From positions 1 through 35,185 of the forward strand of contig NZ_JAIHOM010000052.1 of NCBI RefSeq assembly GCF_026130165.1: a stretch of DNA of 35,185 nucleotides, written 5' to 3'. Within the stretch, counting starts at the first letter, position 1. Each line of letters starts with the position of its first letter. Positions 7,275 through 17,367 of the stretch are shown here, one piece after another. The notes beneath the pieces are model-generated. The model ran no database searches. It saw nothing but the letters and a program-made list of their open reading frames with translations, and was not told the origin of the DNA. This DNA is from Spirulina subsalsa FACHB-351 (lineage in GTDB: Bacteria; Cyanobacteriota; Cyanobacteriia; Cyanobacteriales; Spirulinaceae). The position numbers and the translations under genes are program-made.

Positions 7275-9590
7275 TCAATCCATCTTGATTAAATCCGTCA
7301 CTCTCGGATTAATAATCTTCCGACCAATATCAAACTGAATAGCCAGATTGGTCTTTTTCCCACTGCCTAACACATGGGTCACTTGCCCTAAACCAAAAAC
7401 TTGATGAACGGCTTGGTCCCCCACTTGCCAGACAATCTCCTCGGAAGGAGTCCCAGATCCCTTAGTTTTGCGAGTTTTACGGGCTTTACGGACATTGGTG
7501 CTAATTAACTCCTCCGGTAATTCGGCGAGGAATTGGGAGGGAACAGCAGGTTCTCGATACCCCCAGAGACGACGTTCTTGGGTATAGGTGAGAAACAGTT
7601 GTTCTTGAGCGCGGGTAATGCCAACATAACAGAGACGGCGCTCTTCTTCTAAGGAGAGAGGATCTTGGATTGCCCGTGCATTGGGGAATAGACCCTGCTC
7701 CATCCCCACCATGAACACAATGGGGAATTCTAGACCTTTGGCGGAATGGAGGGTCATGAGGGACACTCGGCCTGTTCCTTCTTCGAGATTATCTAAATCA
7801 GAAGCGAGGGACGCACTAGCGAGAAAGGCCTGTAAACTGGTGTCCTCGTTTTCTTCTTCAAACTGAGTCATGGCATTATACAACTCTAGGACGTTGCTCA
7901 CGCGGTTATCTGCTTCATCGGTCCCTTGAGTTCGTAGGTTGTCTAAATACCCCGATGCCTCCATAATCCCGTCCAGAATTGCCGCCGCGCCTTGGTCTTG
8001 ACTAGCAAGTTGGTACTCTTGAATCATTTTAGCCAATTGATGAATAGCTTTGCTGGCACGGGAGGCGATCGCATTTACCGAAGTTTCATCACTCAAAATC
8101 TCCCACAGAGGGACATTTAGCTCCGTTGCGGCCTGCATTAATTGGTCAATAGTCGTCCGTCCGATTCCCCGACGGGGAGTATTAATAATCCGCAGTAAAC
8201 TGACCGTATCAGCCGGATTAGCAATCACCCGTAAATAGGCCAGAGCGTCTTTAATTTCTTTGCGGTCGTAGAATTTTTGACCCCCCACAATCAAATAGGA
8301 AATATTGGCCTGAAGTAGAACCTCTTCAAAGTTGCGAGATTGGGCATTGGTGCGGTAGAGAATCGCAAAACTGCCCCAGTTTAACTCAGGGTTTTCTGTA
8401 GTTAATGCTACAATTTGCTCTACCACAAAACGGGCTTCTGCTTGTTCATCACTGCCACGATAACAATAAATTTGTTCCCCACTGCCTCGGGTCGGTCGGA
8501 GAACTTTATCAATTCGATGGGTATTATTTTCAATTAAATAATTGGCCGCTTGGAGGATATTTTCTCGGGAACGATAGTTTTCTTCTAGCTTAACCATCGT
8601 CTGGGTTTCTGTATCGGGCAAATTATCTCCAAAGTCTTCTTGAAACCCTAACAAAATAGTATAGTCTGCCATCCGGAAGGAGTAAATCGATTGATCCGCA
8701 TCCCCCACCACAAAAACAGAACGCTGTTCCCAATTCCATTGTTCCGACTTAGGTTCTCCATTCGTCGCCAAAAGACGAACTAAATCATATTGAATCCGGT
8801 TTGTATCTTGGTATTCATCGACTAAGATATGGCGGAATTGTTGATGCCAGTAGCCTAGAACCGTATCATTTTGCTGAAAAAGGCGGACTGGGACAAGAAT
8901 TAAATCATCAAAATCTAGGGCATTATTCGCCGCCAATTGATTTTGATATTCTTCATATACGTCGGCAATAACTCGACCGCGATAGTTAGAATTTTCTTGG
9001 GCATAATCTTGAGGTGAGAGTCCTAAGTTTTTGGCGTTACTAATCGCATAACGCACGCTTTTGGGATTGAATTTTTTATCGTCTAAATTCAGTTGTTTGG
9101 TGGTAATATTTTTAACTAAACTTTGGGTATCGGATTCATCAAAAATGGAAAAATTGCGCTGCCAAGTGCGGCCTTGCTCATCTTGATATTTATTGATATC
9201 ATAGCGTAGAATCCGAGAGAAAAGGCTGTGAAATGTCCCGATCCAGAGGGGTTTAATTACCGTTCGGTAAACTTTAGACCGGAGGGCGGTTTGTTCTTGG
9301 GAGGTGAGGGCATCTAATGGCTTTTGATACTTTTCAAAGGCTATTTTTTGACTAAATAACCGTTCGATGCGCTCCTTCATTTCCCGGGCGGCTTTGTTGG
9401 TAAAGGTAACAGCTAAAATATTTTCAGGATGAACCTTGTGGTGATTAATGAGATGAAAAATACGATAGGTTAAAGCTCTAGTTTTGCCGGATCCTGCCCC
9501 TGCAACCACAAGAAGAGGCCCACAAAAGTGTTCGACCGCAGATCGTTGAGAGGTATTGAGGGAGGCAAGAAAATCTGGAGTTGATATCAT
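7275..9590 (-). CDS. pcrA: ATP-dependent DNA helicase PcrA/UvrD (SF1A)
   Basis: The protein has 771 residues, typical for PcrA/UvrD. Visible SF1 motifs in order are: Q-motif region LNTSQRSAV (about 11-19), Walker A AGAGSGKTR (30-38), TFTNKAAREMKER (motif Ia), LVDEYQDTN (motif II), GDADQSIYSFR (motif III), LEENYRS (motif IV), TLHSAKGLEFPIVF (motif V) and CYVGITRAQEQL (motif VI). The C-terminal 50 residues (GDQAVHQVFGLGQVTHV) form the Tudor-like fold that contacts RNA polymerase in PcrA. It unwinds DNA 3' to 5' in excision and mismatch repair, clears recombinase from single strands and backtracks stalled RNA polymerase. The ATG at 9590 begins the natural N-terminus. It is divergent from cph2, with about 197 bp between them. 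Confidence 0.95.
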   Translation of the reverse strand: MISTPDFLASLNTSQRSAVEHFCGPLLVVAGAGSGKTRALTYRIFHLINHHKVHPENILAVTFTNKAAREMKERIERLFSQKIAFEKYQKPLDALTSQEQTALRSKVYRTVIKPLWIGTFHSLFSRILRYDINKYQDEQGRTWQRNFSIFDESDTQSLVKNITTKQLNLDDKKFNPKSVRYAISNAKNLGLSPQDYAQENSNYRGRVIADVYEEYQNQLAANNALDFDDLILVPVRLFQQNDTVLGYWHQQFRHILVDEYQDTNRIQYDLVRLLATNGEPKSEQWNWEQRSVFVVGDADQSIYSFRMADYTILLGFQEDFGDNLPDTETQTMVKLEENYRSRENILQAANYLIENNTHRIDKVLRPTRGSGEQIYCYRGSDEQAEARFVVEQIVALTTENPELNWGSFAILYRTNAQSRNFEEVLLQANISYLIVGGQKFYDRKEIKDALAYLRVIANPADTVSLLRIINTPRRGIGRTTIDQLMQAATELNVPLWEILSDETSVNAIASRASKAIHQLAKMIQEYQLASQDQGAAAILDGIMEASGYLDNLRTQGTDEADNRVSNVLELYNAMTQFEEENEDTSLQAFLASASLASDLDNLEEGTGRVSLMTLHSAKGLEFPIVFMVGMEQGLFPNARAIQDPLSLEEERRLCYVGITRAQEQLFLTYTQERRLWGYREPAVPSQFLAELPEELISTNVRKARKTRKTKGSGTPSEEIVWQVGDQAVHQVFGLGQVTHVLGSGKKTNLAIQFDIGRKIINPRVTDLIKMD

Positions 9591-9707
9591 GAGAACGAGA
9601 TGGAGAAATTGTACAGAGATTAAGAAGCGTGAAGAAAACGGCCGACTGTTCTAGGGTCTACACAGAACGTAAAAGAGTATGTCACAATTGGAAGGGGAGA
9701 TAAGCGC

Positions 9708-9738
9708 GACCTTAAAAGCTGACCTTAAAAGCTAAGGT
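9708..9738. repeat. 13-bp direct repeat with small inverted repeat upstream of cph2
   Basis: GACCTTAAAAGCT occurs twice back to back (9708-9720, 9721-9733). The second copy runs into TAAGGT, making the inverted repeat ACCTTA (9722-9727) and TAAGGT (9733-9738). It lies 50-80 bp before the cph2 start and could be an operator or a chance duplication. Confidence 0.4.
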
Positions 9739-9787
9739 ATCATCCTGTCCTCTGGTTAAACACTCATTCTAAGATTTTCTGAAGTTT

Positions 9788-12700
9788 ATGCAAAATGCTG
9801 AGTCGTCTAGACAGGCTCAGTCTTTATGGAAGTTACGTCAGGTAACAGTGCAAGAAATAAGGGCGCTTCTAGACGCAGACCGAGTTAATTTATTAGCCTT
9901 TCAACCGGATGGGGTGGGAGTGGTGGTGAGTGAAGCGATCGCACGCCCCAACTACGCCCCAGATTGTCGGGCTGCCCGTCCGGTGTTGCCCTCCTTATTA
10001 AACCTACATTTTCCGGCTGCCGATATTCCCTCCACCTCACGGGTACGGTTTTTGGAAAGTCGCTTGGGTGTCCAAGTCAACACCATCACCCAAGAGGCGG
10101 TTTACTTCCACCTGAACCCAAAACGTCGGGAATCAGTCCATCCCCCTATTACGGCAGATCCCTGTCATGTGGAATATTTGGGGCATTTGGGGGTTCAGTT
10201 TTCCTTGACCATCCCGGTGATTATTAGTCAGGGGGTGGTAGTACCTTCCTCCTTAGCTTGGGCGGAACAGGAATGTTTGTGGGGCCTGGTGATTGTTCAC
10301 TATGTCACACCTCCCCCCGAGAGTCCCCACGAGAAGTTACCACAACTGGAACTCTATATAGAGCGGCTACAACGGTTTTTAACCCGAGAACAGACTATCC
10401 GCCATCAGCACCGGGCGCAACAAGAGGAAAGTCTGTTGATGGAAATTCGCCAGTTATTGATTCATGGGGGAGAAACAGACTGTTGGCAAGTGGTTCTGGA
10501 AAAAGTGGTGAAGGCCTTGGGAGGGTGTGGAGGCTGTTTAACTTGGTATGGTTATTTAGAGGGGATTCAGCCCCAGTGTTATATCTTGGGGGATTATCCC
10601 TTAGAGGCTCATGAGGTTGTCCAACAGACGTGGCAGAACCTACTTGATACGGCCCCTTTAGAAGCGGTGACGGTTCCGTTGCACTTTCCCGCCCTCAGTA
10701 TTGATTTGTTGTCTCCCGCAGCCCCAGATGTTTTGAAAACGGCGTTTCAGAATACATCGACTCGGCTGTTGTTGGGGGTAGGTTTACAGTCGGGTTATGA
10801 GTATGTGGGTCATTTGAGTATTTTTCGGCGGGGGCGCGATCGCCAAATCTATTGGGCGGGCAATCCAGAACGCCCCCAAGGGGAACGCCAGCCCCGTTTT
10901 GCCTTTGATCCTTGGTTGGAAACCGAAACCCAAGCGGTGGATTTTTGGTTAGAGGAGGACTATCAATTTATCAAACGGGTGGCCGAACAAATCTACACAG
11001 CCCTGCGTCAGCAGCAAATTGAGCATTTACGAGTCAGCCAACGGGGTTATCATGCCCTAACGCAACTGCCCAACCGTCAATTTTTGAGTGAAAAACTGGC
11101 GATCGCCCTGATTAACAGTAATCTCAATCATGAACTGGTGGCCGTGATTTTCATTGACCTAGATCGTTTCAAACAGGTGAATAAAGTCTTAGGTCATCGG
11201 GTGGGCGATGAACTCTTGTGTTTAGTCGCCCAACGGTTAAAAGAACACATTGCCCCCCCGAAAAACCTCCTCGCCCATTGGAGTGGGGATAAATTTGTTG
11301 GTTTATTACGACAAATCAAACAGGCCGAAAGCGAAGCCATCGAAACCCTCTGTCAGGATATTAGCCAAGAATTCCAAGAACCCTTTTATCTCAGTGGGCA
11401 GACCATTTATGTCACCTTGAGCATGGGGGTGGCCTTAGCTCCCTATGATGGCACCAATCCCGAAACCCTGCTTCTCCATGCCGAGGCAGCGATGTATAAC
11501 GCCAAACAGCAAGGGAGGAACACCTATCAGTTTTATCGGGCCGCTTTAGGCGATCGCCTGAATCCCCTCTCCCTAGAAGCTGATTTACGATCAGCCCTGA
11601 TTAACAACCACTTTCAGCTTTACTACCAGCCCCAAATTGACCTGAAAACCGGGAAAGTGATGGCAATGGAAGCCCTCATCCGGTGGCACCATCCCCAGCG
11701 TGGTCTAGTCTCCCCCTGTCACTTTATCCCCCTTGCCGAAGAAAGTAGTTTAATCTGTGATCTCGGAGTCTGGGTATTACACGAAGCTTGCTTACAATAT
11801 AAAGTCTGGGAAAGTCTGGGCATGGAACATTTACGCATCGCCGTTAATGTCTCCGCCAGACAATTCCAACAAGTAGACTTTCTCAACACCATTACCGGGA
11901 TTTTAGCCGACACTGAAACCCCTCCCTCCGCCATTGAAATTGAGATCACCGAAGGCACCGCCGCCAAAGATGTGGAATTAACCACCACCATCCTGCAATA
12001 TTTACAAAATCTCGGCGTGACTGTCGCCCTCGATGACTTCGGCACGGGGTATTCTTCCCTCAATGCGATCAAACACTTTCCTCTCAATACCCTTAAAGTC
12101 GATCAATCCTTTGTGCGGGATGTGATCACCGATCCCACCGATGCCGCTATTGTGAAAACCGTCGCGGCCTTGGGACATGGGTTAAAATTACAAGTCCTCG
12201 CTGAAGGGGTAGAAACTTTGCAACAACTGGAGTTTTTACAATCGATTAATTGCGACTTAATACAAGGGTACTTATTTAGTCCCCCCCTGTCCTCCTCCGC
12301 CGCCACGGAATTCCTGCAAAACTGTGCCAACGGAGCCAGCTTACAATATCGTTTTAACGCCCACAACACCGGGGAAGATGACTTAATTAGTACCCATCCG
12401 GCCTTGCAAGACCTGTTAAAACAAGCTCAACGGGAACATCTGACCGCCCAAATTGCCCAACAGATTCACTCCTCCCTGAAATTAGAGGATATTCTCAACA
12501 CCACCGTCCGGGAAATTCGCCATTTTCTCGGAACCGATCGGGTGATCTTGTACCAATTTAAGCCCAATTGGGATGGGCAAGTGGTTGTAGAATCGGTGGG
12601 GCCGGGGTGGAAGTCTTTGTTAGGGCAAAGTATCAACGATCCCTGTTTCCGGGTGAAATGCGCCCCCCTCTACCGTCGGAATCGCATTTCCGCCATCTCC

Positions 12701-13468
12701 GATGTGGAACATAGCCCCCTAGAACCTTGCTATCGTCAAATGTTACGCCGCTATGAGGTGCAAGGGAATCTAGTGGTGTCTATTGTGCGGAAAGAGGAAC
12801 TTTGGGGGCTACTGATTGCCCATCATTGTAGTGGGCCTAGGGAGTGGCTGAACAGTGAAATAGACCTGTTACGTCAACTGGCCTCCCAAGTTGCGATCGC
12901 CATCTACCAATCCCAACTCTATCAACAACTCGAACAGGCCAACCAAGAACTCCGCCAAATTGCCACCCAAGACAGTTTAACCGGAGTAGCCAACCGTCGC
13001 GCCTTAGATGACTATATCCTCGAAGTGTGGGGACACTTACAACAAGAACAAGCCCCCCTCTCCCTCATTTTGTGCGATATTGACCACTTTAAATACTATA
13101 ACGACACCTACGGTCATCAAGCCGGAGATCACTGTCTAAAACAAGTTGCTGGAGCCATGCAGCACGTTGTGGAGAATCCCCGGCATCTCGTCGCCCGTTA
13201 TGGAGGAGAAGAATTTGCCATCATCCTCCCCCATATCACCCACACCGAAGCGCTGGAAATTGCTACCCATTTACAGCAACATCTGCACTCCCTTAAAATC
13301 CCTCATATTTCCTCCCCCATTAGTCCGTTTGTTACCCTAAGTATTGGGGTGACTACCCACGTCCCCCGAGCAGAAAAATCCCAGGATATCCTAATTGCTG
13401 AGGCAGATCAAGCACTCTATCGGGCAAAAGCCCAAGGGAGAAACTGCATTGAATCCATTACCCATTAA
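9788..13468 (+). CDS. cph2: Cph2-type phytochrome with GAF-PHY-GGDEF-EAL-GAF(CBCR)-GGDEF
   Basis: This 1226-residue protein has the domain order and size of Synechocystis Cph2. GAF1 (about 15-190) is phytochrome-like: PAADIP at 76-81 and a bilin-attachment Cys126-His127 in DPCHVEYL. A PHY-like domain follows (about 200-415) with tongue residues W356-A-G and PRFAF 369-373, where usual PRxSF has Ser. GGDEF1 is degenerate (SGDKF 499-503). The EAL domain looks intact: E628-A-L, NVSARQF, EITEG, D749-D750-FGTGYSS, KVDQSF, AEGVET. GAF3 (about 905-1070) is a cyanobacteriochrome with both DXCF cysteines, DPCF 951-954 and Cys981-Tyr982, followed by LWGLLIAHH. The final GGDEF is intact (GGEEF 1139-1143) without a recognisable RxxD inhibitory site. 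Known for the family: GAF3 drives blue-light c-di-GMP synthesis that restrains phototaxis. It is divergent from pcrA. Confidence 0.9.
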   Translation: MQNAESSRQAQSLWKLRQVTVQEIRALLDADRVNLLAFQPDGVGVVVSEAIARPNYAPDCRAARPVLPSLLNLHFPAADIPSTSRVRFLESRLGVQVNTITQEAVYFHLNPKRRESVHPPITADPCHVEYLGHLGVQFSLTIPVIISQGVVVPSSLAWAEQECLWGLVIVHYVTPPPESPHEKLPQLELYIERLQRFLTREQTIRHQHRAQQEESLLMEIRQLLIHGGETDCWQVVLEKVVKALGGCGGCLTWYGYLEGIQPQCYILGDYPLEAHEVVQQTWQNLLDTAPLEAVTVPLHFPALSIDLLSPAAPDVLKTAFQNTSTRLLLGVGLQSGYEYVGHLSIFRRGRDRQIYWAGNPERPQGERQPRFAFDPWLETETQAVDFWLEEDYQFIKRVAEQIYTALRQQQIEHLRVSQRGYHALTQLPNRQFLSEKLAIALINSNLNHELVAVIFIDLDRFKQVNKVLGHRVGDELLCLVAQRLKEHIAPPKNLLAHWSGDKFVGLLRQIKQAESEAIETLCQDISQEFQEPFYLSGQTIYVTLSMGVALAPYDGTNPETLLLHAEAAMYNAKQQGRNTYQFYRAALGDRLNPLSLEADLRSALINNHFQLYYQPQIDLKTGKVMAMEALIRWHHPQRGLVSPCHFIPLAEESSLICDLGVWVLHEACLQYKVWESLGMEHLRIAVNVSARQFQQVDFLNTITGILADTETPPSAIEIEITEGTAAKDVELTTTILQYLQNLGVTVALDDFGTGYSSLNAIKHFPLNTLKVDQSFVRDVITDPTDAAIVKTVAALGHGLKLQVLAEGVETLQQLEFLQSINCDLIQGYLFSPPLSSSAATEFLQNCANGASLQYRFNAHNTGEDDLISTHPALQDLLKQAQREHLTAQIAQQIHSSLKLEDILNTTVREIRHFLGTDRVILYQFKPNWDGQVVVESVGPGWKSLLGQSINDPCFRVKCAPLYRRNRISAISDVEHSPLEPCYRQMLRRYEVQGNLVVSIVRKEELWGLLIAHHCSGPREWLNSEIDLLRQLASQVAIAIYQSQLYQQLEQANQELRQIATQDSLTGVANRRALDDYILEVWGHLQQEQAPLSLILCDIDHFKYYNDTYGHQAGDHCLKQVAGAMQHVVENPRHLVARYGGEEFAIILPHITHTEALEIATHLQQHLHSLKIPHISSPISPFVTLSIGVTTHVPRAEKSQDILIAEADQALYRAKAQGRNCIESITH

Positions 13469-13488
13469 TTGGAGTGTTAAAAAAGTGA

Positions 13489-13508
13489 TAATCATTAATT
13501 GATGATTA
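13489..13508. repeat. AT-rich near-palindrome between cph2 and dnaE
   Basis: TAATCATTAATTGATGATTA is a 20-bp palindrome with one mismatched pair, 20 bp after the cph2 stop. No T-run follows directly, so it is a weak terminator candidate or a protein-binding site. The remaining gap up to 13647 shows nothing further. Confidence 0.4.
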
Positions 13509-13647
13509 ATAGTTGATGGTGGGTTTTGGTATTTACTGTTTACTTTTAAAGGATGGTGGGTCAGGATTACAGCAATTCCTGTGTTGCCCAAGTTATTCCT
13601 TCTGACACACCCTACAAACTTGTTTACTATTTAGTGCTTAAATTCTT

Positions 13648-16329
13648 ATGTCCTTTGTTGGTTTACATATTCATAGCGACTATAGCCTCCTCGACGGTGC
13701 ATCCCAACTCCCGGCCTTAGTTAATCGTGCCGTAGAATTGGGAATGCCCGCCATTGCTCTGACCGATCATGGGGTAATGTACGGTGCAATTGACCTCATT
13801 AAAACCTGCCGAAATAAAGGGATTAAACCCATTATTGGCAACGAAATGTATGTCATTAACGGGCAAATTGAAGACAAGAAAAAACGCTATAAACGCTATC
13901 ACCAAGTTGTTTTAGCTAAAAATACCCAAGGATATAAAAATTTAGTCAAACTTACCACAATTTCCCACCTAGAAGGAATGCAAGGGAAAGGGATCTTTAC
14001 CCGACCTTGTATTAATAAAGACCTGTTAAAAGAATATCACGATGGATTAATTGTTACCAGTGCTTGTTTAGGGGGAGAAGTTCCCCAGAATATCTTAAAA
14101 AATGACCTCGTAGAAGCCCGGAAGGTTGCCCAGTGGTATAAAGAGATTTTCGGGGATGATTACTACTTAGAAATTCAAGATCACGGTTCCGCAGAGGACC
14201 GAATTGTTAACGTTGAAATTGTTAAAATTGCCCGGGAATTAGATATTCAAATTATCGCCACCAATGACTCCCATTTTATCTCCTGTCATGACGTAGAAGC
14301 CCATGACGCACTGCTTTGTATTCAGACGGGAAAATTGATTAGCGAGGACAAGCGTTTGCGCTATAGCGGCACCGAATACCTCAAGTCTGCCGAGGAGATG
14401 AAAGGCTTATTCCGTGACCATTTGAGCGATGATGTAATTGAGGAGGCGATCGCCAATACCATCGCCGTAGCCGAGAAAATCAAACCCTACAAAATCATGG
14501 GAGAACCTCGTATCCCTAACTACAAAGTTCCCGCCAATCATACCCCCGATAGTTACTTAGAAGAAGTCACTTGGCAAGGATTACTTGAACGGCTCAATTG
14601 TCGCCATCGTTCCGAAGTCCCTCCCCTCTATAAAGAACGCCTAGAATATGAACTTAAAATGATGCAACAGATGGGCTTTTCCACCTATTTTTTAGTGGTG
14701 TGGGATTACATTAAATACGCCCGAGATAATAACATCCCCGTGGGGCCAGGACGGGGTTCTGCGGCCGGTTCTTTAGTCGCCTACTCCCTAAGAATTACGA
14801 ATATTGATCCCGTTCATCATGGCCTATTATTTGAGCGGTTTTTAAACCCTGAACGGAAGTCCATGCCGGATATTGACACCGACTTTTGTATTGAAAAACG
14901 GGATAAAGTTATTGAATATGTCACCGAAAAATACGGCAAGGCCAATGTCGCTCAAATTATCACCTTTAACCGCATGACCTCTAAAGCGGTATTAAAAGAT
15001 GTGGCACGAGTGCTTAATATTCCCTATGCAGAATCTGATTTAATGACCAAATTAATCCCTGTTTCTCGGGGAAAACCCACCCGTTTAAAGGTCATGGTTT
15101 CTGATGAGACACCTTGCCCAGAATTTAAACAAAAATATGATACAGACCCCACCGTAAAACGCTGGGTAGATATGGCAATCCGCATTGAAGGGACGAACAA
15201 AACCTTTGGCGTTCATGCGGCTGGGGTTGTTATTTCTTCCCAACCGTTAGATGAAGTTGTTCCCTTACAAAAGAATAATGAAGGGGCGGTTATTACCCAA
15301 TACTCAATGGAAAATTTAGAGTCTTTAGGTCTGCTAAAAATGGACTTTTTAGGCTTAAAGAATCTTACCACGATTCAAAAAGCCGCCGATTTAATTAAGC
15401 AAAATCGGGGGGTTGATTTGAATGTAGATCAACTGCCCTTAGATGAACGGAAAGCCTTACGAATTTTGAATAAAGGGGACGTGAAAAAAATGCCCCCAGA
15501 TATTCAAAAAACCTATGGCTTATTTAAAGATGGGCAACTGGAAGGCATCTTTCAGGTGGAATCTGAAGGGATGAAACAAATTGTTAAAGACCTAAAACCA
15601 TCTGGAATTGAAGATATTTCCTCGATTTTAGCCTTGTATCGTCCGGGGCCATTGGATGCGGGATTAATTCCTGATTTTATTAACCGCAAACATGGACGAG
15701 AAGCCATTCAATATGAACATCCCTTGTTAGAGTCTATTTTAGAGGAAACCTATGGGATTTTGGTCTATCAAGAGCAAATTATGAAGACAGCCCAAGACCT
15801 CGCAGGGTATAGTTTAGGACAGGCAGACTTACTCCGTCGGGCGATGGGGAAAAAGAAAGTGTCTGAGATGCAGAAGCATCGGGAGATTTTCATTGATGGG
15901 GCGACGAAAAACGGGGTATCTCAACGGATTGCTGAACATTTGTTTGATCAAATGGTTAAGTTTGCTGAATATTGCTTAAGCTATGATACAAAAATTCTCA
16001 CGGTGGAGTATGGTGCGATCGCAATCGGTACAATTGTAGAGCAGGGTTTGCACTGTAACGTTTATAGCGTTGATCCCAATGGCTTCATTTACACTCAACC
16101 CATTGCCCAGTGGCATCAGCGAGGGGAACAAGAAGTTTTTGAATACACCTTAGAAAATGGTTCAACGATTCGGGCAACAAAAGACCATAAATTTATGACC
16201 CAACAGGGGAAAATGTTGCCCATTGATACTATTTTTGGGCAGGGTTTAGACTTACTGCAATTTTCGTTAGAAGAAACAGAAAATTCTAAAAAAGTTAGTT
16301 CTAATCAGGAGCATCTGATGTGCATTTAG
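13648..16329 (+). CDS. dnaE: DNA polymerase III alpha subunit, N-terminal part with split-intein N-half
   Basis: Residues 1-775 are the N-extein: PHP domain ([13 protein letters not shown] near the start, HxD-type metal ligands), then the polymerase palm with [14 protein letters not shown] and the catalytic aspartates in PDIDTDF (Asp408, 410, 412). The extein ends FAEY, and intein Cys1 is residue 776 (codon 15973-15975) in [14 protein letters not shown]. Intein block B is visible in [14 protein letters not shown]. The frame stops after a 118-residue intein half, so this is the well-known cyanobacterial split dnaE. A second gene elsewhere must supply the C-intein and the C-terminal polymerase, joined by protein trans-splicing. 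The tail after the usual IntN end (about 15 extra residues, polar) is somewhat long. The galT-like gene follows 37 bp on. Confidence 0.96.
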   Translation: MSFVGLHIHSDYSLLDGASQLPALVNRAVELGMPAIALTDHGVMYGAIDLIKTCRNKGIKPIIGNEMYVINGQIEDKKKRYKRYHQVVLAKNTQGYKNLVKLTTISHLEGMQGKGIFTRPCINKDLLKEYHDGLIVTSACLGGEVPQNILKNDLVEARKVAQWYKEIFGDDYYLEIQDHGSAEDRIVNVEIVKIARELDIQIIATNDSHFISCHDVEAHDALLCIQTGKLISEDKRLRYSGTEYLKSAEEMKGLFRDHLSDDVIEEAIANTIAVAEKIKPYKIMGEPRIPNYKVPANHTPDSYLEEVTWQGLLERLNCRHRSEVPPLYKERLEYELKMMQQMGFSTYFLVVWDYIKYARDNNIPVGPGRGSAAGSLVAYSLRITNIDPVHHGLLFERFLNPERKSMPDIDTDFCIEKRDKVIEYVTEKYGKANVAQIITFNRMTSKAVLKDVARVLNIPYAESDLMTKLIPVSRGKPTRLKVMVSDETPCPEFKQKYDTDPTVKRWVDMAIRIEGTNKTFGVHAAGVVISSQPLDEVVPLQKNNEGAVITQYSMENLESLGLLKMDFLGLKNLTTIQKAADLIKQNRGVDLNVDQLPLDERKALRILNKGDVKKMPPDIQKTYGLFKDGQLEGIFQVESEGMKQIVKDLKPSGIEDISSILALYRPGPLDAGLIPDFINRKHGREAIQYEHPLLESILEETYGILVYQEQIMKTAQDLAGYSLGQADLLRRAMGKKKVSEMQKHREIFIDGATKNGVSQRIAEHLFDQMVKFAEYCLSYDTKILTVEYGAIAIGTIVEQGLHCNVYSVDPNGFIYTQPIAQWHQRGEQEVFEYTLENGSTIRATKDHKFMTQQGKMLPIDTIFGQGLDLLQFSLEETENSKKVSSNQEHLMCI

Positions 16330-16366
16330 TCGAAGTGAGCTAGTTTTTGTAAGGGGACAATACATC

Positions 16367-17365
16367 ATGAATAACAGTCACATTCGACTCAACGTGATTA
16401 CGAAAGAATGGGTTATTTTTTCCCCTAGTCGTCGTCAACGTCCCCAAGACTTTCAACAAGATCCAAGTTTACACATCGAACCCCCTTGTTATGACCCGCA
16501 CTGCCCCTTTTGTAACTTTTCTGAAGTCTCTTCTGAAGTCGTTATTCTAGAAATTGCCAACCCTCAAAAAACGGGCTGGCAAACGAGAGTAGTTCCCAAT
16601 AAATACCCAGCCTTAACACCTGATTCTAAAACCACTCGACAACTGGATGGGATTTATTTATCTATGCCCGGTTATGGTTGCCATGAGGTGATTGTAGAAA
16701 GTCCAAAACATCATTTAGATATTGCAACAATGCCTTTACAAGAGGTAGAAATTGTGATAGAAACCTATCATCAACGCTATTATGATTTAATGGTAGCTCA
16801 CCAGAATATGATGGCGATTATTTTTCGCAATCATGGTCATAAAGCAGGGGCTTCTTTACAACATCCTCACTCCCAGATTATTGTTACAGGAATGGTGCCA
16901 CAACATATTCGCTACGCTGAACAGGAGGCACAACGCTATTATGATACTTGGTCAAAATGTCTGTATTGTGAGATTTTAGCCCAAGAAAAAAGGGAGAGAG
17001 TGCGGATGGTGGCCGAAAGCAATTTATTTTTTGCTTTTATCCCCTTTGCGGCCGATGTTCCCTTTGAAATCTGGATTATGCCAAAAGTTCACCAAGCCGA
17101 TTTTGGCAGTATTTCTGATGCGGAAAAGGTCGATTTTGCATCTATTTTAAGGCGGGTTTTACGGCAGTTAAAGACTAAGTTAAACAACCCTGATTATAAT
17201 TATGTCATTAATACGGCCGCTCGCTATAAGGCTGAAGAACCTCAAGTCCATTGGTATTGTCAAATCCGCCCTCGTTTAACTACACCTGCGGGGTTTGAAA
17301 TTGGTTCTGGGATTAGTATTAATCCTTCTTTACCGGAGTCTGACGCGGAATATTTACGGTCTTAA
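16367..17365 (+). CDS. galT: Galactose-1-phosphate uridylyltransferase (GalT-like)
   Basis: The protein has 332 residues, close to bacterial GalT (about 350). It belongs to the HIT superfamily: HPHSQ at 166-170, where the second His is the uridylylated nucleophile in GalT. A Cys46-x-x-Cys49 pair (HCPFC) and a second pair in CLYC (about 198-201) are placed as in zinc- or iron-binding GalT and GalT-like enzymes. The N-terminal RLNVITKEWVIFSPSRRQRP is the GalT signature. Expected reaction: UDP-glucose plus galactose-1-phosphate to UDP-galactose plus glucose-1-phosphate (Leloir pathway). No galK or galE is nearby, so a related nucleotidyl transferase role, for example another sugar-1-phosphate or ADP-sugar, cannot be excluded. 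The start at 16367 follows AAGGGGA at about 13 bp. It may be co-transcribed with dnaE. Confidence 0.8.
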   Translation: MNNSHIRLNVITKEWVIFSPSRRQRPQDFQQDPSLHIEPPCYDPHCPFCNFSEVSSEVVILEIANPQKTGWQTRVVPNKYPALTPDSKTTRQLDGIYLSMPGYGCHEVIVESPKHHLDIATMPLQEVEIVIETYHQRYYDLMVAHQNMMAIIFRNHGHKAGASLQHPHSQIIVTGMVPQHIRYAEQEAQRYYDTWSKCLYCEILAQEKRERVRMVAESNLFFAFIPFAADVPFEIWIMPKVHQADFGSISDAEKVDFASILRRVLRQLKTKLNNPDYNYVINTAARYKAEEPQVHWYCQIRPRLTTPAGFEIGSGISINPSLPESDAEYLRS

Positions 17366-17367
17366 TT

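Noticed and set aside
9600-9787. tRNA or riboswitch in the pcrA-cph2 gap
   Set aside because: No cloverleaf or known aptamer pattern was seen; only the short direct and inverted repeat stands out.
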